The translations under genes were made by a program, and so were the position numbers. A DNA stretch of 64,000 bases from Collybia mongolica (lineage: Eukaryota; Basidiomycota; Agaricomycetes; Agaricales; Clitocybaceae), in contig JAAXNY010000001.1 of the NCBI GenBank assembly GCA_013420905.1, positions 3,906,001 through 3,970,000 on the forward strand. Direction: 5' to 3'. Every line of letters begins with the position of its first letter. Position 1 is the first letter of the stretch. This document shows, piece by piece, positions 9,782-20,619 of this stretch. The notes under the pieces are model-generated. The model ran no database searches. It was not told the DNA's origin and saw only the letters and a program-made list of their open reading frames with translations.

Positions 9782-11720
9782 ATATGCGCAACATGAATAT
9801 ACACGTCCGAGGTAATCTCCTTGTACCTTGAAGCTTGATATATGGTAATTTTCTCATGTCAGGACTCTTCAGAAGAAATTTTGTGTACTGGTTCGCAAAA
9901 CAATGTCACACTGACATACATGCGTTGACGGCCGTCCTTGAGCACCGTCACAGAGGACCTGAGAACTTGAAGTCGGATGTAACCTGTATGCATGACGTCC
10001 ACGAGGACTGGAAGAGCGGCGTTTCATTTGGTCTGCTGGTGACTAGGGTGTCGGGTAGTCTGTGTCTCCCGGCACGGTATTATCGGTGAGAGCTTAGTAA
10101 AAGACCCGACCAAACCAGAGTGCAGAATGTTGGAACAAAAGAGCGATCTGCCGGATAAGAACCCTGGATACCAGGATAGTAGCTGTCGACACTTGAGTAA
10201 AGAGATTCACTGAGTCGGTTAACACCTCGTAGCCCAATAAAATCTGAAAAATATCAACAAGAGAGTAAGCCCGAACCGAATTTCAGACCCGTGCGGGCGG
10301 TCACGAATTCCCTACCGATAGACGAGTTTGAACCAGGGAGCTGGCGCCGCACGTTATACCATCCACGAATTAAGATGAATTCGATAGCGTCGTACGACGA
10401 CGAAAGGTTACATGAGACACTGAGGCAATGAAAGTCGGAAAGAGCCGTTGTCTTCAGATGAACATAATCCTGGTGACGCAAAATGTGAGAGTGGGACAAA
10501 TGACGGGCCCAACACCGAGTCTCTTGGATAGGAAGGCAGAGAGCGGATCAACGGAGGAAAAAGAGTCCGTGGTGGCTCAGCGGCTCAGCGGGGGGAGAAT
10601 GCGGTACGGGGCGTGTGCCGTATCATGCGGGCACTAAACGCTTTGCCGGAAGTCAGATCCTCGTAAACGTATTCGCGGAGCCACGTTCTCCAAGAAAAGT
10701 TGGCGCCATGGGGGTGTGAGGTGAGCGAATCACGAAGCGCTGATCCAGACCGCCAAAAAAAATCGCGAGTCTCGAACAGGCCAGTGATTTTATGAATCAA
10801 GAATTGGAGCAAGCCTTCACCGGTCACCTCACAATGTGGTAACAACATTAAGGACGGGTCGGCCTATTAGAACGAGTCTAGAAGAGCGTATCATCTCATG
10901 GTGAATGTTCACAGATATTGATTTTATCTTCCAAGCCTTTGGAGCTTCAGGCAGCACGACTCCCAACGACCATCTCCTTTCAGGGCATGTCTTTAATGTA
11001 GCCCTTGATGCACAAAGTTAGAAACAACAAGTAAAGGAGTAATAAACCAACATGATAAACGTATCATGTTCGATTTTCCTGGTTCAGGTTCAGCAGATTC
11101 CGGTAATCCCCGTGCGGCGGGATGCGACATGACCAAGTGGGTCTTTATGGTAAGCGCATAATAGCCATCCGAGTCGTCTAGAGGTGCGAGGGTCATCGCT
11201 AAGGGTTGGCCAACATCATGATAGTTTGAGCTGTTGACTCAGGAGACTGACGGCCATCGGCTCGCGTTGGACACAAATGGATCGGAGGATAATGGCAGTG
11301 ATAATGGTTTGATAGATGAAAAACTTCCTTCGTTGTGACAACGGCCTGACCATACTGGTTATAGCAGCGACCACGGGTACTTGGTACTTAGTACTGCAGT
11401 ATGACGCGATAATTGATTCGTGGGACTAGAACTCCGGGACTTCAGTAAAAGAAGCACGGCTCCAAACTGGCCGCTTCGAGTATAAACGTGCAGTTAGGGG
11501 GCTTGAAGCATTACTGGATGAATGTTGTAAGTATTTGGGTCGATTAGAGTTGGGCAGATGACAAGTTTGGCCAATTGAAGTAAACTCTATTTACACATTA
11601 TTCGTTAGATTGGAGTCAGGCCCCGGGTGTGGCCGCTCATTTTCGTAGTCAGCGACACTGAAAATACAGATATAGAGCGCAGACCATGTCAAGCTTAACA
11701 AACTCCAGACTTCCTTCAAC
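9782..11720. other. Spacer between the tandem PEP-mutase-like genes, no gene seen
   Basis: About 1.9 kb with only short, mutually overlapping frames and no family motif. A stretch near 10290-10370 resembles a Pol III B box but does not fold as a tRNA. A TATA-like TATAAA occurs near 11482, about 240 bases before the second copy. Confidence 0.45.
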
Positions 11721-12527
11721 ATGTCAACCGTTCCTCGAGCGATAGATGCTACCACCCAAGCCGCTTTGGCTAAAAAATTTAAAGATCTCCATATTCCCGG
11801 ATCCCCCGTTATCTTAACCAATGTCTGGGATGCCCCTTCAACCGCGATGGTTCTCGCTCATCCGAAGACCAAAGCGCTCGCCACAGCCTCCTACGCGATT
11901 GCAGAGGTGAACGGCGTGCCGGACGATGATTTGTCTCTGGAGGTGAACTTCGCTGCCATTAGCAAGATCACCCAGCAGATCCAACGTTCTGGGAAAGCGC
12001 ACGAGATCCCGCTCACCGTCGATCTTCAGAGTGGCTACGGCGATCGCCTCGAGGAGGCGGTGGCATCCATCATACGTCTCGGTGTAGTAGGGATTAACCT
12101 AGAGGATTCCCTTAGTTTTGGGGGAAATCTGGTCGAAGCGGATGACCATGTTGCGCGCATCAAGAAGGTGCTAGAGGTGGCGAAAAGAGAGGGAGTGCCG
12201 GATTTCGTCGTAAACGCGAGGAATGATGCCATCTTGTGTGGAAAATCGGTCGATGAAGCCATTGCTCGCGGAAAGAAGTATCTCGAAGCTGGTGCGACCA
12301 CTGTCTATGTATGGGGAGGGCCGCCCCGTGGATTGCGTGACGCAGAGCTCAAAAAGATAGTTGAGGGATTGGGCGGGAGGATTAACGTTACTTTGACTCA
12401 CAACGAGGGCGCGTTGAACTTCAAACAGCTGGCTGAGTTTGGGGTGGCAAGGATTAGTCTGGGTCCTCAATTGTGGTGGGCGGCCATGGCTGAGGCCAAG
12501 AAGAAGCTAGAATCATTGTTGGAATGA
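11721..12527 (+). CDS. Isocitrate lyase/PEP mutase superfamily enzyme, tandem copy 2
   Basis: An intronless 268-residue protein beginning MSTVPRAIDATTQ. It is collinear with the copy at 8981 from start to end, sharing long blocks such as KKFKDLHIPGSP, NVWDAPS, KTKALATASYAIA, HEIPLTVDLQSGYGDRLEEA and GKSVDEAIARGK. It also keeps the unusual Q in VDLQSGYG. Differences cluster in surface segments. One change sits in a conserved motif (NARNDA here, NARTDA in copy 1), and the C-terminal third has a small insertion (TLTHNEGALNF against KLNDGELTV). Tandem duplication with divergence is the simplest reading; the two may differ in substrate. The reaction is not predictable from sequence alone. Confidence 0.85.
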   Translation: MSTVPRAIDATTQAALAKKFKDLHIPGSPVILTNVWDAPSTAMVLAHPKTKALATASYAIAEVNGVPDDDLSLEVNFAAISKITQQIQRSGKAHEIPLTVDLQSGYGDRLEEAVASIIRLGVVGINLEDSLSFGGNLVEADDHVARIKKVLEVAKREGVPDFVVNARNDAILCGKSVDEAIARGKKYLEAGATTVYVWGGPPRGLRDAELKKIVEGLGGRINVTLTHNEGALNFKQLAEFGVARISLGPQLWWAAMAEAKKKLESLLE

Positions 12528-13390
12528 ATAGCAAGTAGATGTGGATCACTGTGTATCTGTAGTTTTGACCAGTTGTACAGTTAGTAGCAATCACTCTTTT
12601 CTCCGTGATTTTTGTTTATATTTCTGATGTGCATGAAAGTCAATGAGTGGGGGGTCCTTAGACTAGAGATTAGTCAGAAACGCGCGCGAGCAAACAGTCC
12701 TTGAAGGTTTCAAGGTTAGAAGCTTTGAGTATGCCTTGGGCCCTTGAGAATAATCACAACGTCAGAAAGTCATGGCCTGACTGAACACCCACAGGTTGGC
12801 GAAATTCCATCCACTCTCTCGACGCTCTTGAATTTTTCTTAAGAGTGGTGCCTGAGAGAGCGTTGAAGGACCCTGTGGCAATCGAGGAGGGACAGGCCCT
12901 AGTTAATTCCCAAATCTGAAAGTCGAACCTGAATATGATGTTGGCACTAAAAAATAAAAATAAAAAGGTAAAAATTTCCCCAGAGCTTGGGAAGATAATC
13001 GTTGTATTTGAGCGGTATTGAAGGTTCTTGATAGGATCGACTGATCGTATCGTTGAAATTTTGGACTGTTCGAAGTTATTAGTATCGTGAAATATCGTTC
13101 CGAGACACCATATTACAGTCACCACAGACTGTAGGCAGTAGGATGGCAACATATTAGGGCAGAACACATTGTCCTAGAATACTTGCTGCCTTAGCAAGTA
13201 ATGCACAAATGCCATCGTTGAGATAAACGCTAACTGACTTGTGCAGGTGCAATTGAGAGTCGGCGTACGTACGGGTATATCTGACTAGACGAAGTTACAG
13301 CCATCTGCTGCTGGGCCTATTCATAAATAGTGTAGGGTTCATAAACGAAGACGAATAGATAGAAAATGCCTATGCTGGTAAGCCGGATGT
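12528..13390. other. Intergenic between convergent genes, no gene seen
   Basis: Holds the 3' regions of the second PEP-mutase-like gene and of the minus-strand membrane-protein gene. An A-rich run lies near 12950; no coding signal. Confidence 0.45.
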
Positions 13391-16139
13391 CTATTCAGCG
13401 TGTTCATCCTCCTCTGTGTGCATAACACTAGGTAGTGTCAGAGCCTGCCATGAAGCAACAGCGAGCAGTGTGTAATCCACAGCCTCATGCATTGACAGGC
13501 CCGGCCGTGCGTCGTATCTCCCGACTAGGCTTGGTACAAATGATACAAGCGTCGACAGGTTCAAAGCCAACCTCAATACAGCTGTCAATTTGTAGCTCCC
13601 AGCAAACGACTTCAACTGGTAGCTGAGGGTTAACTGCAGGACCTTGCCAGTGACGTAGAGTGGGTAGACGACATAGGGGGAGAGCTCTGCAAGCCGGTCG
13701 GGAACGAAATCGCCTGGCGCCGGTGCGGGCAGGATCGATGGGATGATTAAGTAGTTGTGGGGAGAGATGGCGGAATACAGTGCGACCAGGAAGAAAAAGA
13801 GCTAGGAAGGAAGGTTAGGTTGATTTGGAGCACTTAAAAAGGAGGATACTTACGCCAAATCGAGTGAACCACGACATGTTGGCTTCCAATCTCTCGCTCG
13901 CACGCTCCTTGTGAGTCGCCCGTACTCTTTGCATAACAGGAACCCACGTTGTATCCTTCCACCAACCAAACTCAATTCGGGCAATGGTTTTGAACATCAG
14001 AAGCGGCAAGACAAGTGTCGTAACAAGCATGAACAGAAGGATGGCAATCCAACCTGACACGGATAGTCGATCTAGTCTTCCTTCTGCGATGGTAGAGGCG
14101 ATCTGAACGAACAAGTCTGTTCCAACTATAAGGGCAGTCCCGAATATACTGATCCCGACGGTGGATTTGCGAGTGTACCAGTAGCAGATATCAAGCAGTA
14201 TGATGATGACAGAAAGCATGCCTCTAAAGAAATTAAGTTTTTATAAATAAAAAATCAGATAAAATCGAACCCAATTGTCATCAAAAATGCGCGCCGTCGG
14301 GGATGTGAGTTTTCGCTGAACCTGTGACCAGCCAGGCCAACTGTCGTTTCCGGTTTCGAGGCTGAAGGTACTACTCGAGGCACAAGGGGGACTTACGCGA
14401 AATTTCTGCTGTATCCTGCCCAAGAGTTGTATGATAATCACTTTGACTGGGGTCGTATAATATGTAATTTCCCATGAATGTAGAAAACATATGCTTGATG
14501 GGCGAGCGACCAGAGTACGACAGTCTCCAGCTGACATTAATGGAATCTTGTTCCGGTGGGACTGCATGGACTTGAGTTAAAAAATGAGAGCAAGGAGGAG
14601 GAATGGACAGTTTTACTGTTGGGTGAGGATATCACGTCACCGGCTTCTACATTCGTACAGTTTTCCCGATTCACGGGGATCATCAGAAGGTCCTGTAGGA
14701 TATTGAGATATTGGAGGTTTGGGGATCCAAAGACATACTTTTGGGCCAGCGGACACATGGGTAGCAGCCATGTAGGGGGGATATGCCCACTTCGTTTGGA
14801 CATTTCCGTTAGCTTGCTTCAAACCCAGTTGTATTTGAGTCATCCAATGCCCATGAGTCTTATAATTCATCTCGCATAGATATCGACTAGGTCTGTTGCC
14901 GAAGACAGATTTGCCACACTAAGAGTAAATATTTTAGTAAATTCTCATAAGGACATTGGTTGAACATACAGCTGTTTTTTTGAGTACCCTATGTGCTTTC
15001 ATATATGCTTTTCGATTAAATGATTTGGTCTGATCTACGACATGTATTTGAGTGCTGGTGGAGTGGTTCAGTTGGTGCAATATATACATCAATAGAAACT
15101 AACCGAGTGACGATATATGGATGTGACTCAAGAAGGGGCTTTCCATTTGTGGTCTTTAAAAGTGAAGAGTCCCTAGAGTTGTCCAATGGAGGTAAGTTCG
15201 TTCCGTCATCATCTTCCTCCTCGAGTGAAACTATATCGTTTGAATTACCAGCGCATCGTGTACGGGCACCATGAAAAGAGAGTAAGGGGATAGTGACTCC
15301 AAAGCTTTCGATTGCTTCAACAGCCAAAGTTTTCTCGGCATGTTCAGAGTTCAGTGGAAATCTATCAAGAGTAATTGAGTCAGTTACCCTTGGTTTTAAC
15401 ACAAGGGGGCAACATACGGCCATGACCGAGTAGGGAAAGGTTTGATCTCGTCTGGGAACCAGCTTGAGTAGTTTGTTATATGATCAAGAAGAGACGGTGA
15501 TGACGGAATAAGGACGAAGGAGCCTCGAAGGTCCAAATTAGATAGATTGGCAGCCCGGCTAAGAGAGAAAGGTTCAGTCGAAACCCGTACCATGTTGAAG
15601 TGTGACACTTACAATACAGCGGTAGGCAGGCTAAAGTTAACAGTCGAAAATACATATTTGTCAGTCAAGCGGAGGCCACGAAAAACAATTTCAGAGAAAA
15701 TGGGTGTTTCCAGTTCATTAATCAGGTCAAAAACTTGATCAACATGGTGGTCTCCCAAATCCAGTCCTCTCAATAATGGCTCAATTTGCGACCTATTCCT
15801 CTCCATTGCAAAAACATCGCCATGGCCCATCCTTTCCGTCTTCCTCATCCACACTGTCGCGGCTATGTCAAATGTGTTTTCATGCGAGATGAGCGGTTGC
15901 ACCACTGTTATGTCGTTAAAAGTGTCCTTCTCATACATCAAGTGATGAGGCTGGGTGATGACGCCGACGAGTTGTTCAAGCATAAAAAAGAGGAATAAGC
16001 CAATTCCTGACAGAACGAGAAGAGCGATGGCCAACAGAATGCATTTGCAGCCAGAAATGGATCTTCTTGGGCGTCGCATGATACCTGGATCCAAGTAAAG
16101 ATTGGAGGTGGACTGGCCATCGTTTTTCTGGCTGGACAT
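13391..16139 (-). CDS. Multi-pass membrane protein of unknown function, tandem twin A
   Basis: Ten exons: 16139-15613, 15558-15418, 15361-15104, 15054-14970, 14918-14739, 14692-14617, 14561-14397, 14340-14271, 14223-13854, 13801-13391. They sum to 2283 nt, 760 residues. The start MSSQKNDGQ was preferred over in-frame upstream starts because it aligns with the twin gene. A short cytosolic-type leader with RRPRR precedes one transmembrane helix (about residues 34-57). A large hydrophilic region with Asn-x-Ser/Thr sites follows to about residue 500. Four or five further helices make up the C-terminal third (LSVIIILLDICYWYTR, WIAILLFMLVTTLVLPLLM and others), ending EEDEHAE. The layout suggests a large non-cytosolic domain hung between membrane segments. 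I recognise no catalytic motif and no named family. Confidence 0.85.
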
Positions 16140-16705
16140 AAGAAAATGCAACATCAGGGCGTTGAATCTGCGGTGAACTAGAGGGCCTCGGACAGCCCAG
16201 AGAAAAAAGTTGGGGAGACGTGACAAAGAAATTGGTACATAGTAGTTGCCCCTGTTCATTATGGATACGAGCTGGGCCTTGGCCGAATCGGAGTGCCGTT
16301 GGGTTACCAGTACCGTTTGCGCCTTGCCTCTCAGATTATCTCATTGGTAAATCAAGTACAATACTACAAACGTCAAACCCAACTCACAACAGGTTGATGG
16401 ATGAGTACATTGTATCCGGGAAAAAAAGAAAAACTGTTTCCGGTCTCGCCCCCCTGAAGGTCACGTTTCAGATGATCGGCACGTTGACGCGTCGACGCGT
16501 CTGTTTTTTTTTTTGGTGGAGCGTTTACACACAAATTTGGTGTAGCCTTCCAACGATTTTCAATGACGCGTTTGTTTGAATCGGGCAAATTCAAAGTCAA
16601 AACATGTACCTGTGGCATTCCATTGGCCTCCATTGGCAGATGATACTCTGAATTAATATCAATTTGAAGGGGATGGCGGGTACTTCGAATTGGAATCGCT
16701 CTACG

Positions 16706-17055
16706 TCATACGCCCAGCGTCTCTAGCATAAGTACTCTATACACCAAGACTCTGTAGGTAAGGGGATCATGTGGAAATGCAGCATGGTATATATCTGTAT
16801 TGGTGTTCAGCAGATGTTCAGTGTATCAAGTAGAGAATTTGTGGAGAACTCACAGACTTGCGTGCACAGGATGCCATTGAGGCCACAGCCGGCCGTTGTG
16901 CTTATCAACTAGAAGTGGTAGCATCAAGGCCACGTTACAAAGTGCACTGAGAGGGGGATAGTTACCAACAGGCCTGTTCTGTGTGTAGTCGAGAATGTCA
17001 ATGTAGGATATCCGAGAGGCAGGTGTGGGGACACTTACACTTTCGCAGCTTTCAT
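16706..17055 (-). pseudogene. Truncated DUF6534-type gene fragment
   Basis: Only the first three exons of a DUF6534-like gene remain. They read MKAAKV, then CGLNGILCTQ, then YHAAFPHDPLTYRVLVYRVL before a stop at 16708. They match in order and splice pattern the start of the intact gene at 58572-60006, which has CGLHGILCVQ and YMAFPTDAILVKILVYGVL. Nothing downstream resembles the rest of that protein, and the membrane twin A begins about 570 bases further on. It looks like a leftover of duplication or insertion. An alternative is that a donor at GTATGA near 16709 leads to a very diverged exon that I cannot see. Confidence 0.6.
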
Positions 17056-17797
17056 GCTAGCTGTTAGTTTGTGTTATCGTCAACCTCTCTCATCCCCTCG
17101 TTTCTTAAAAAAAAATCTGGTCTTGTATCAAAAGACCCATGCCAGTGGTTAGTATGCATCATATTGAATCAATAACATATTTTGTTTTCCGATATCGTTG
17201 CATGGTTCCTCTCACTTTATTGGAACACAAACTGTACACGTTACGCGTGGCTTTGAGCGAGTAATCAGAAGACTCACCATGAATAGCTAAATACTCATCC
17301 TTCCCATTGATATCCCGGAATCAAACAAGCTTATCGAAATGCAATACCCCTTATGGGCGCGGCCTCCAAGTGTCATGTTCTATTCGATTATCACGTTCTG
17401 TTCAACAAAAGATATTAAAGCAGGGGATATGAAATCATTTTGGTCGCCTGGCAGAAAGTTGGGTGATCAATAAACTCAACAGCTGGCCAGGGTCTACAGT
17501 AAACATTATGTTGCCAGAACACATCCAATTTAATCCAACGCGCTAGCCATTCTTGGCACACCTGCGAAGAATTACCAAATGACATGCTCGGGGTTCAAGG
17601 GAACAGCCATGATTGTGCCCGGGATGTATAAATCTAATACAATTCGAATGTTAGACGGACGAAACACCCATATTGAATAAATGTTTATTTGGCCATTTCC
17701 AGGATTGCGAGATGGTCATCAGGCCGTCTGAACATCGCAATAGCCAGTCAGGCCCATAATTAAAGCTGTGTCCTTCGAGTACCACTAGCAGGCCATC
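17056..17797. other. Spacer, no gene seen
   Basis: Lies between the DUF6534 fragment and the 3' end of membrane twin B. AT-rich, with no open frame of interest. Confidence 0.45.
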
Positions 17798-20619
17798 CTA
17801 CTCTATATGTTCGTCATCCGATACTTGGGGCACACTGGGAAGGGTTATTGCTTGCCAACAGGCCACTGTGACCCAAGCGATTTCCAAAATGTTATGCATC
17901 GACAAAGGTTGTCTTGCGTCAACCCGCCCCACCAACGCTGGTACAAACAGAGCCAGGTTGGTGAACCATCCTGCGACTCCCAGGACTACCGATATCCTGT
18001 GAGAACCTGCATATGTTTTTGATCGCTGATTGAGTAGGAGTTGTAGAATTCTCCCAGTAAGATAAAGGGGCTGGAGAATAAATGGCGCAAGTTCATCAAA
18101 TCGGTTTTTCTTCAGGTCACCTGGAGATGGAGGGGGCAGCATAGCTGCAATGATGTGGTAATCGTAAGGTGCAAGGAAGTAATAGACAGCGGTAATCGAT
18201 AGGAACAGCTGCAAATAAATGAGGCTAATAATAAAATCAAATAAAATTAAGGGACTTACAGCGAATTTCCAGCGCAGAGGCATCTTTGATTCCAGTCTTT
18301 CGCTTGCTCTCTCTCTATGCGTGGCACTAGCAATTTGTGCAGTGGGAATCCATGATGTGCCCCACCACCCAAACTCGATGCGCGCAATTACCTTGATCAT
18401 CAATATTGGTAAGGTGAGGGATATAATACCAAAATAGAGAGACCATGAAATCCATCCTATGACTGACAGATCTTCTTCTTTTCCATGCTCGATAGCATCC
18501 CCGATTGGATAGATGATATATGGACTGGCTCGAAGTGCACCACCCAGGATACTGATGGAGACTGTGGACGTGCGGGTGTACCAGTACCGTATATCTAGAA
18601 TAGAAATGATGATGGAAAAAATGGCTCTGGGTGCCCAATTAGTAAGAATCCGGGCCGAAATTTTCATATACTGTACCCAAATCCACGTAAAATGGCTCTC
18701 CGTCGTGGCTGGATTCCTTCTTCGTATAAATGTCCAACGACACCAGCTGTCAGTTACTTTTTTAAGTAATACATCAACAACTTCAGGGATTTAGGATGTA
18801 GACATACAAAATGATTCTGCGAAGTCTTGTTTCAGTGCCTGATTGTATTCACTCTCGGTTGTGTTGAGTTTTTTTGAAAAGAAGGCGCTGGTCCACTCCA
18901 ATGCACCATGTTTCAACGGTGTGCGGCCTGAATATGTTACTTTCCATGTTACATTGATGAATTGTTGTTCTAAAGGAACAGGATCAGTGGCTTTGAAGAC
19001 CTGCACAGCAATAATTACCTCTGAGTGATCCAGGTTGAGTTTCATTCAGGTATTCTTTGCATTTTTCTCGATAAACAGGAACAAATTGAATATCCTGGAA
19101 CTTTGAATGAAAAAACTATAGATGTTTAATGGCTACACACCTTTGGGCCAAGGGGTCGTTTGGTGGCAGAGATGTAGGGAGCATATGCCCATTCAATCTG
19201 GGGTTTTCCCGTGTTCTCATTCAGGGTTGCAAGTTTGAGCTGGGTTCCCCAGTGTCCATTTACACGATATTCGGGGTCACACATATATCTGCTGGGTTTA
19301 ACGCCAAGTACACCCTGGCCGCACTGTTTGAGTCTATGATCAGTAATGACAGGACCTCATGATTCCAAAAGTTCAACATACAGAAGTTTTCCTCAGTTGC
19401 TTGTGGGCTTTGAGGTATGCCTTTCGGTTGAAAAGTTTTGTTTGATCAACAACACGTATTTGAGAACTAGCCTCCACATCAGCACAGAGGCAAGACATCC
19501 AATTCCAGATGCCTCACCGAGTAACAACATAAGGATGGTTCTCCAGAATGGGCCTGCCTTTGGTTCCGTACAAGATGGTCTTCCGTGATATTGTGCTGAA
19601 CATAGATTTGGTATCCTCCCCCACTCGGTCATTGGTGCCCTTCTTGCTATGGTCAAATTCGAGGTCATCGAGATCATCGTCATCTTCCCCCAAATCTGTA
19701 GCCGTACTCGTGGATGCTTCGTCGGTGGTTGCATGCTTTTCGCCTGTGGTTTTCTCTCCCGTATTTTCGTCAAATTTCAAACACCGGCTCTTTATGTCGT
19801 GGAATTGCAAAAGAGGGATGGAAATACCGAAAGTTTCGATTGCTTCATCAACTAGGGTTTTGCTTGACCAATCTAAAGAACCAAGGGGAAACCTAGCAAA
19901 TGAAATGTTAAGATGATTTAGGGAGAAGGAACATGAACATACGGCCAGGACCGAACAGAAAAGGGTCGCACTGTGTCGGGGATCCAGGTTGTATAATTGA
20001 CGACATGGTCAAGTAATGATGGGGACGACGGAATAAGCATAAACGATCCTCGCACGTCGTAGTTGGACAAGTCGGGGTCTCGACTATACAATACATGTGA
20101 AGACGAAACCCAGGTAAGTGAAACGATTGATGCTCACAATATGGCGGTTGGCAACTTGTACATGATAGTAGTAAACACATTTTTGTCGGTCAAACGAACG
20201 CCGCGAAACACGATATCGGAAAACAAGGGCGTTTCCTGAACCTCCAGCTCGTTCGGAGAATGGTTGCTGACCGTGTCATTTTTGTCCATTGTCTTGTTTG
20301 GTATGAATGCAGCATGCCCAATTCCTCCCCCTGCACGTAACCACACGGTCGCCGCGATATCAAATGTCTGCTCCTTCGAAATCAGCGGCTGTACCACAGA
20401 ACCACGATCCTTCACATCCACAAGAGACGCATTTTGATACAGAGCGCGGTGTGGGTCGGAGCCATATTGCAGCACGCCATGAGCAATGTTGGCGAGGAGC
20501 AAAATCACACTGATAGGAAAGAGGATGGCTGCGGTTAAGAGCAAGCATTTGCACCCAGTGATTGATCGGTGTCGGGGTGTAGCACCCGGGTCAAGGTTTA
20601 GCGGCTTTTTGCCAGACAT
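17798..20619 (-). CDS. Multi-pass membrane protein of unknown function, tandem twin B
   Basis: Ten exons: 20619-20138, 20083-19943, 19892-19518, 19466-19382, 19323-19141, 19094-19019, 18969-18808, 18746-18677, 18626-18260, 18208-17798. They sum to 2352 nt, 783 residues. Exons 2, 4, 6, 8 and 10 are exactly as long as in twin A (141, 85, 76, 70 and 411 nt). Shared blocks include the ISGCKC/ITGCKC start of the first helix, VVQPLIS-TFDIAATVW, LRGSF/VRGSF-LIPSSPSLLDH, VVDQTK-FNRKAY, RERASERLE and LSMH. Exon 3 is 117 nt longer and carries an acidic run (GEDDDDLDDLEFD). Intron 9 is 51 nt without a stop, so reading through it is possible. The C-terminus has five predicted helices and ends SDDEHIE. 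Function unknown. Confidence 0.85.

Noticed and set aside
10250..10400. B-box-like GGTTCAAAC on the minus strand, possible tRNA
   Set aside because: The flanking bases do not form a T stem and no matching acceptor or D arm is present.
15035..15075. A-box-like TGGTTCAGTTGGTGC
   Set aside because: No B box or cloverleaf; it lies at the intron 3/exon 4 boundary of the membrane twin A gene.
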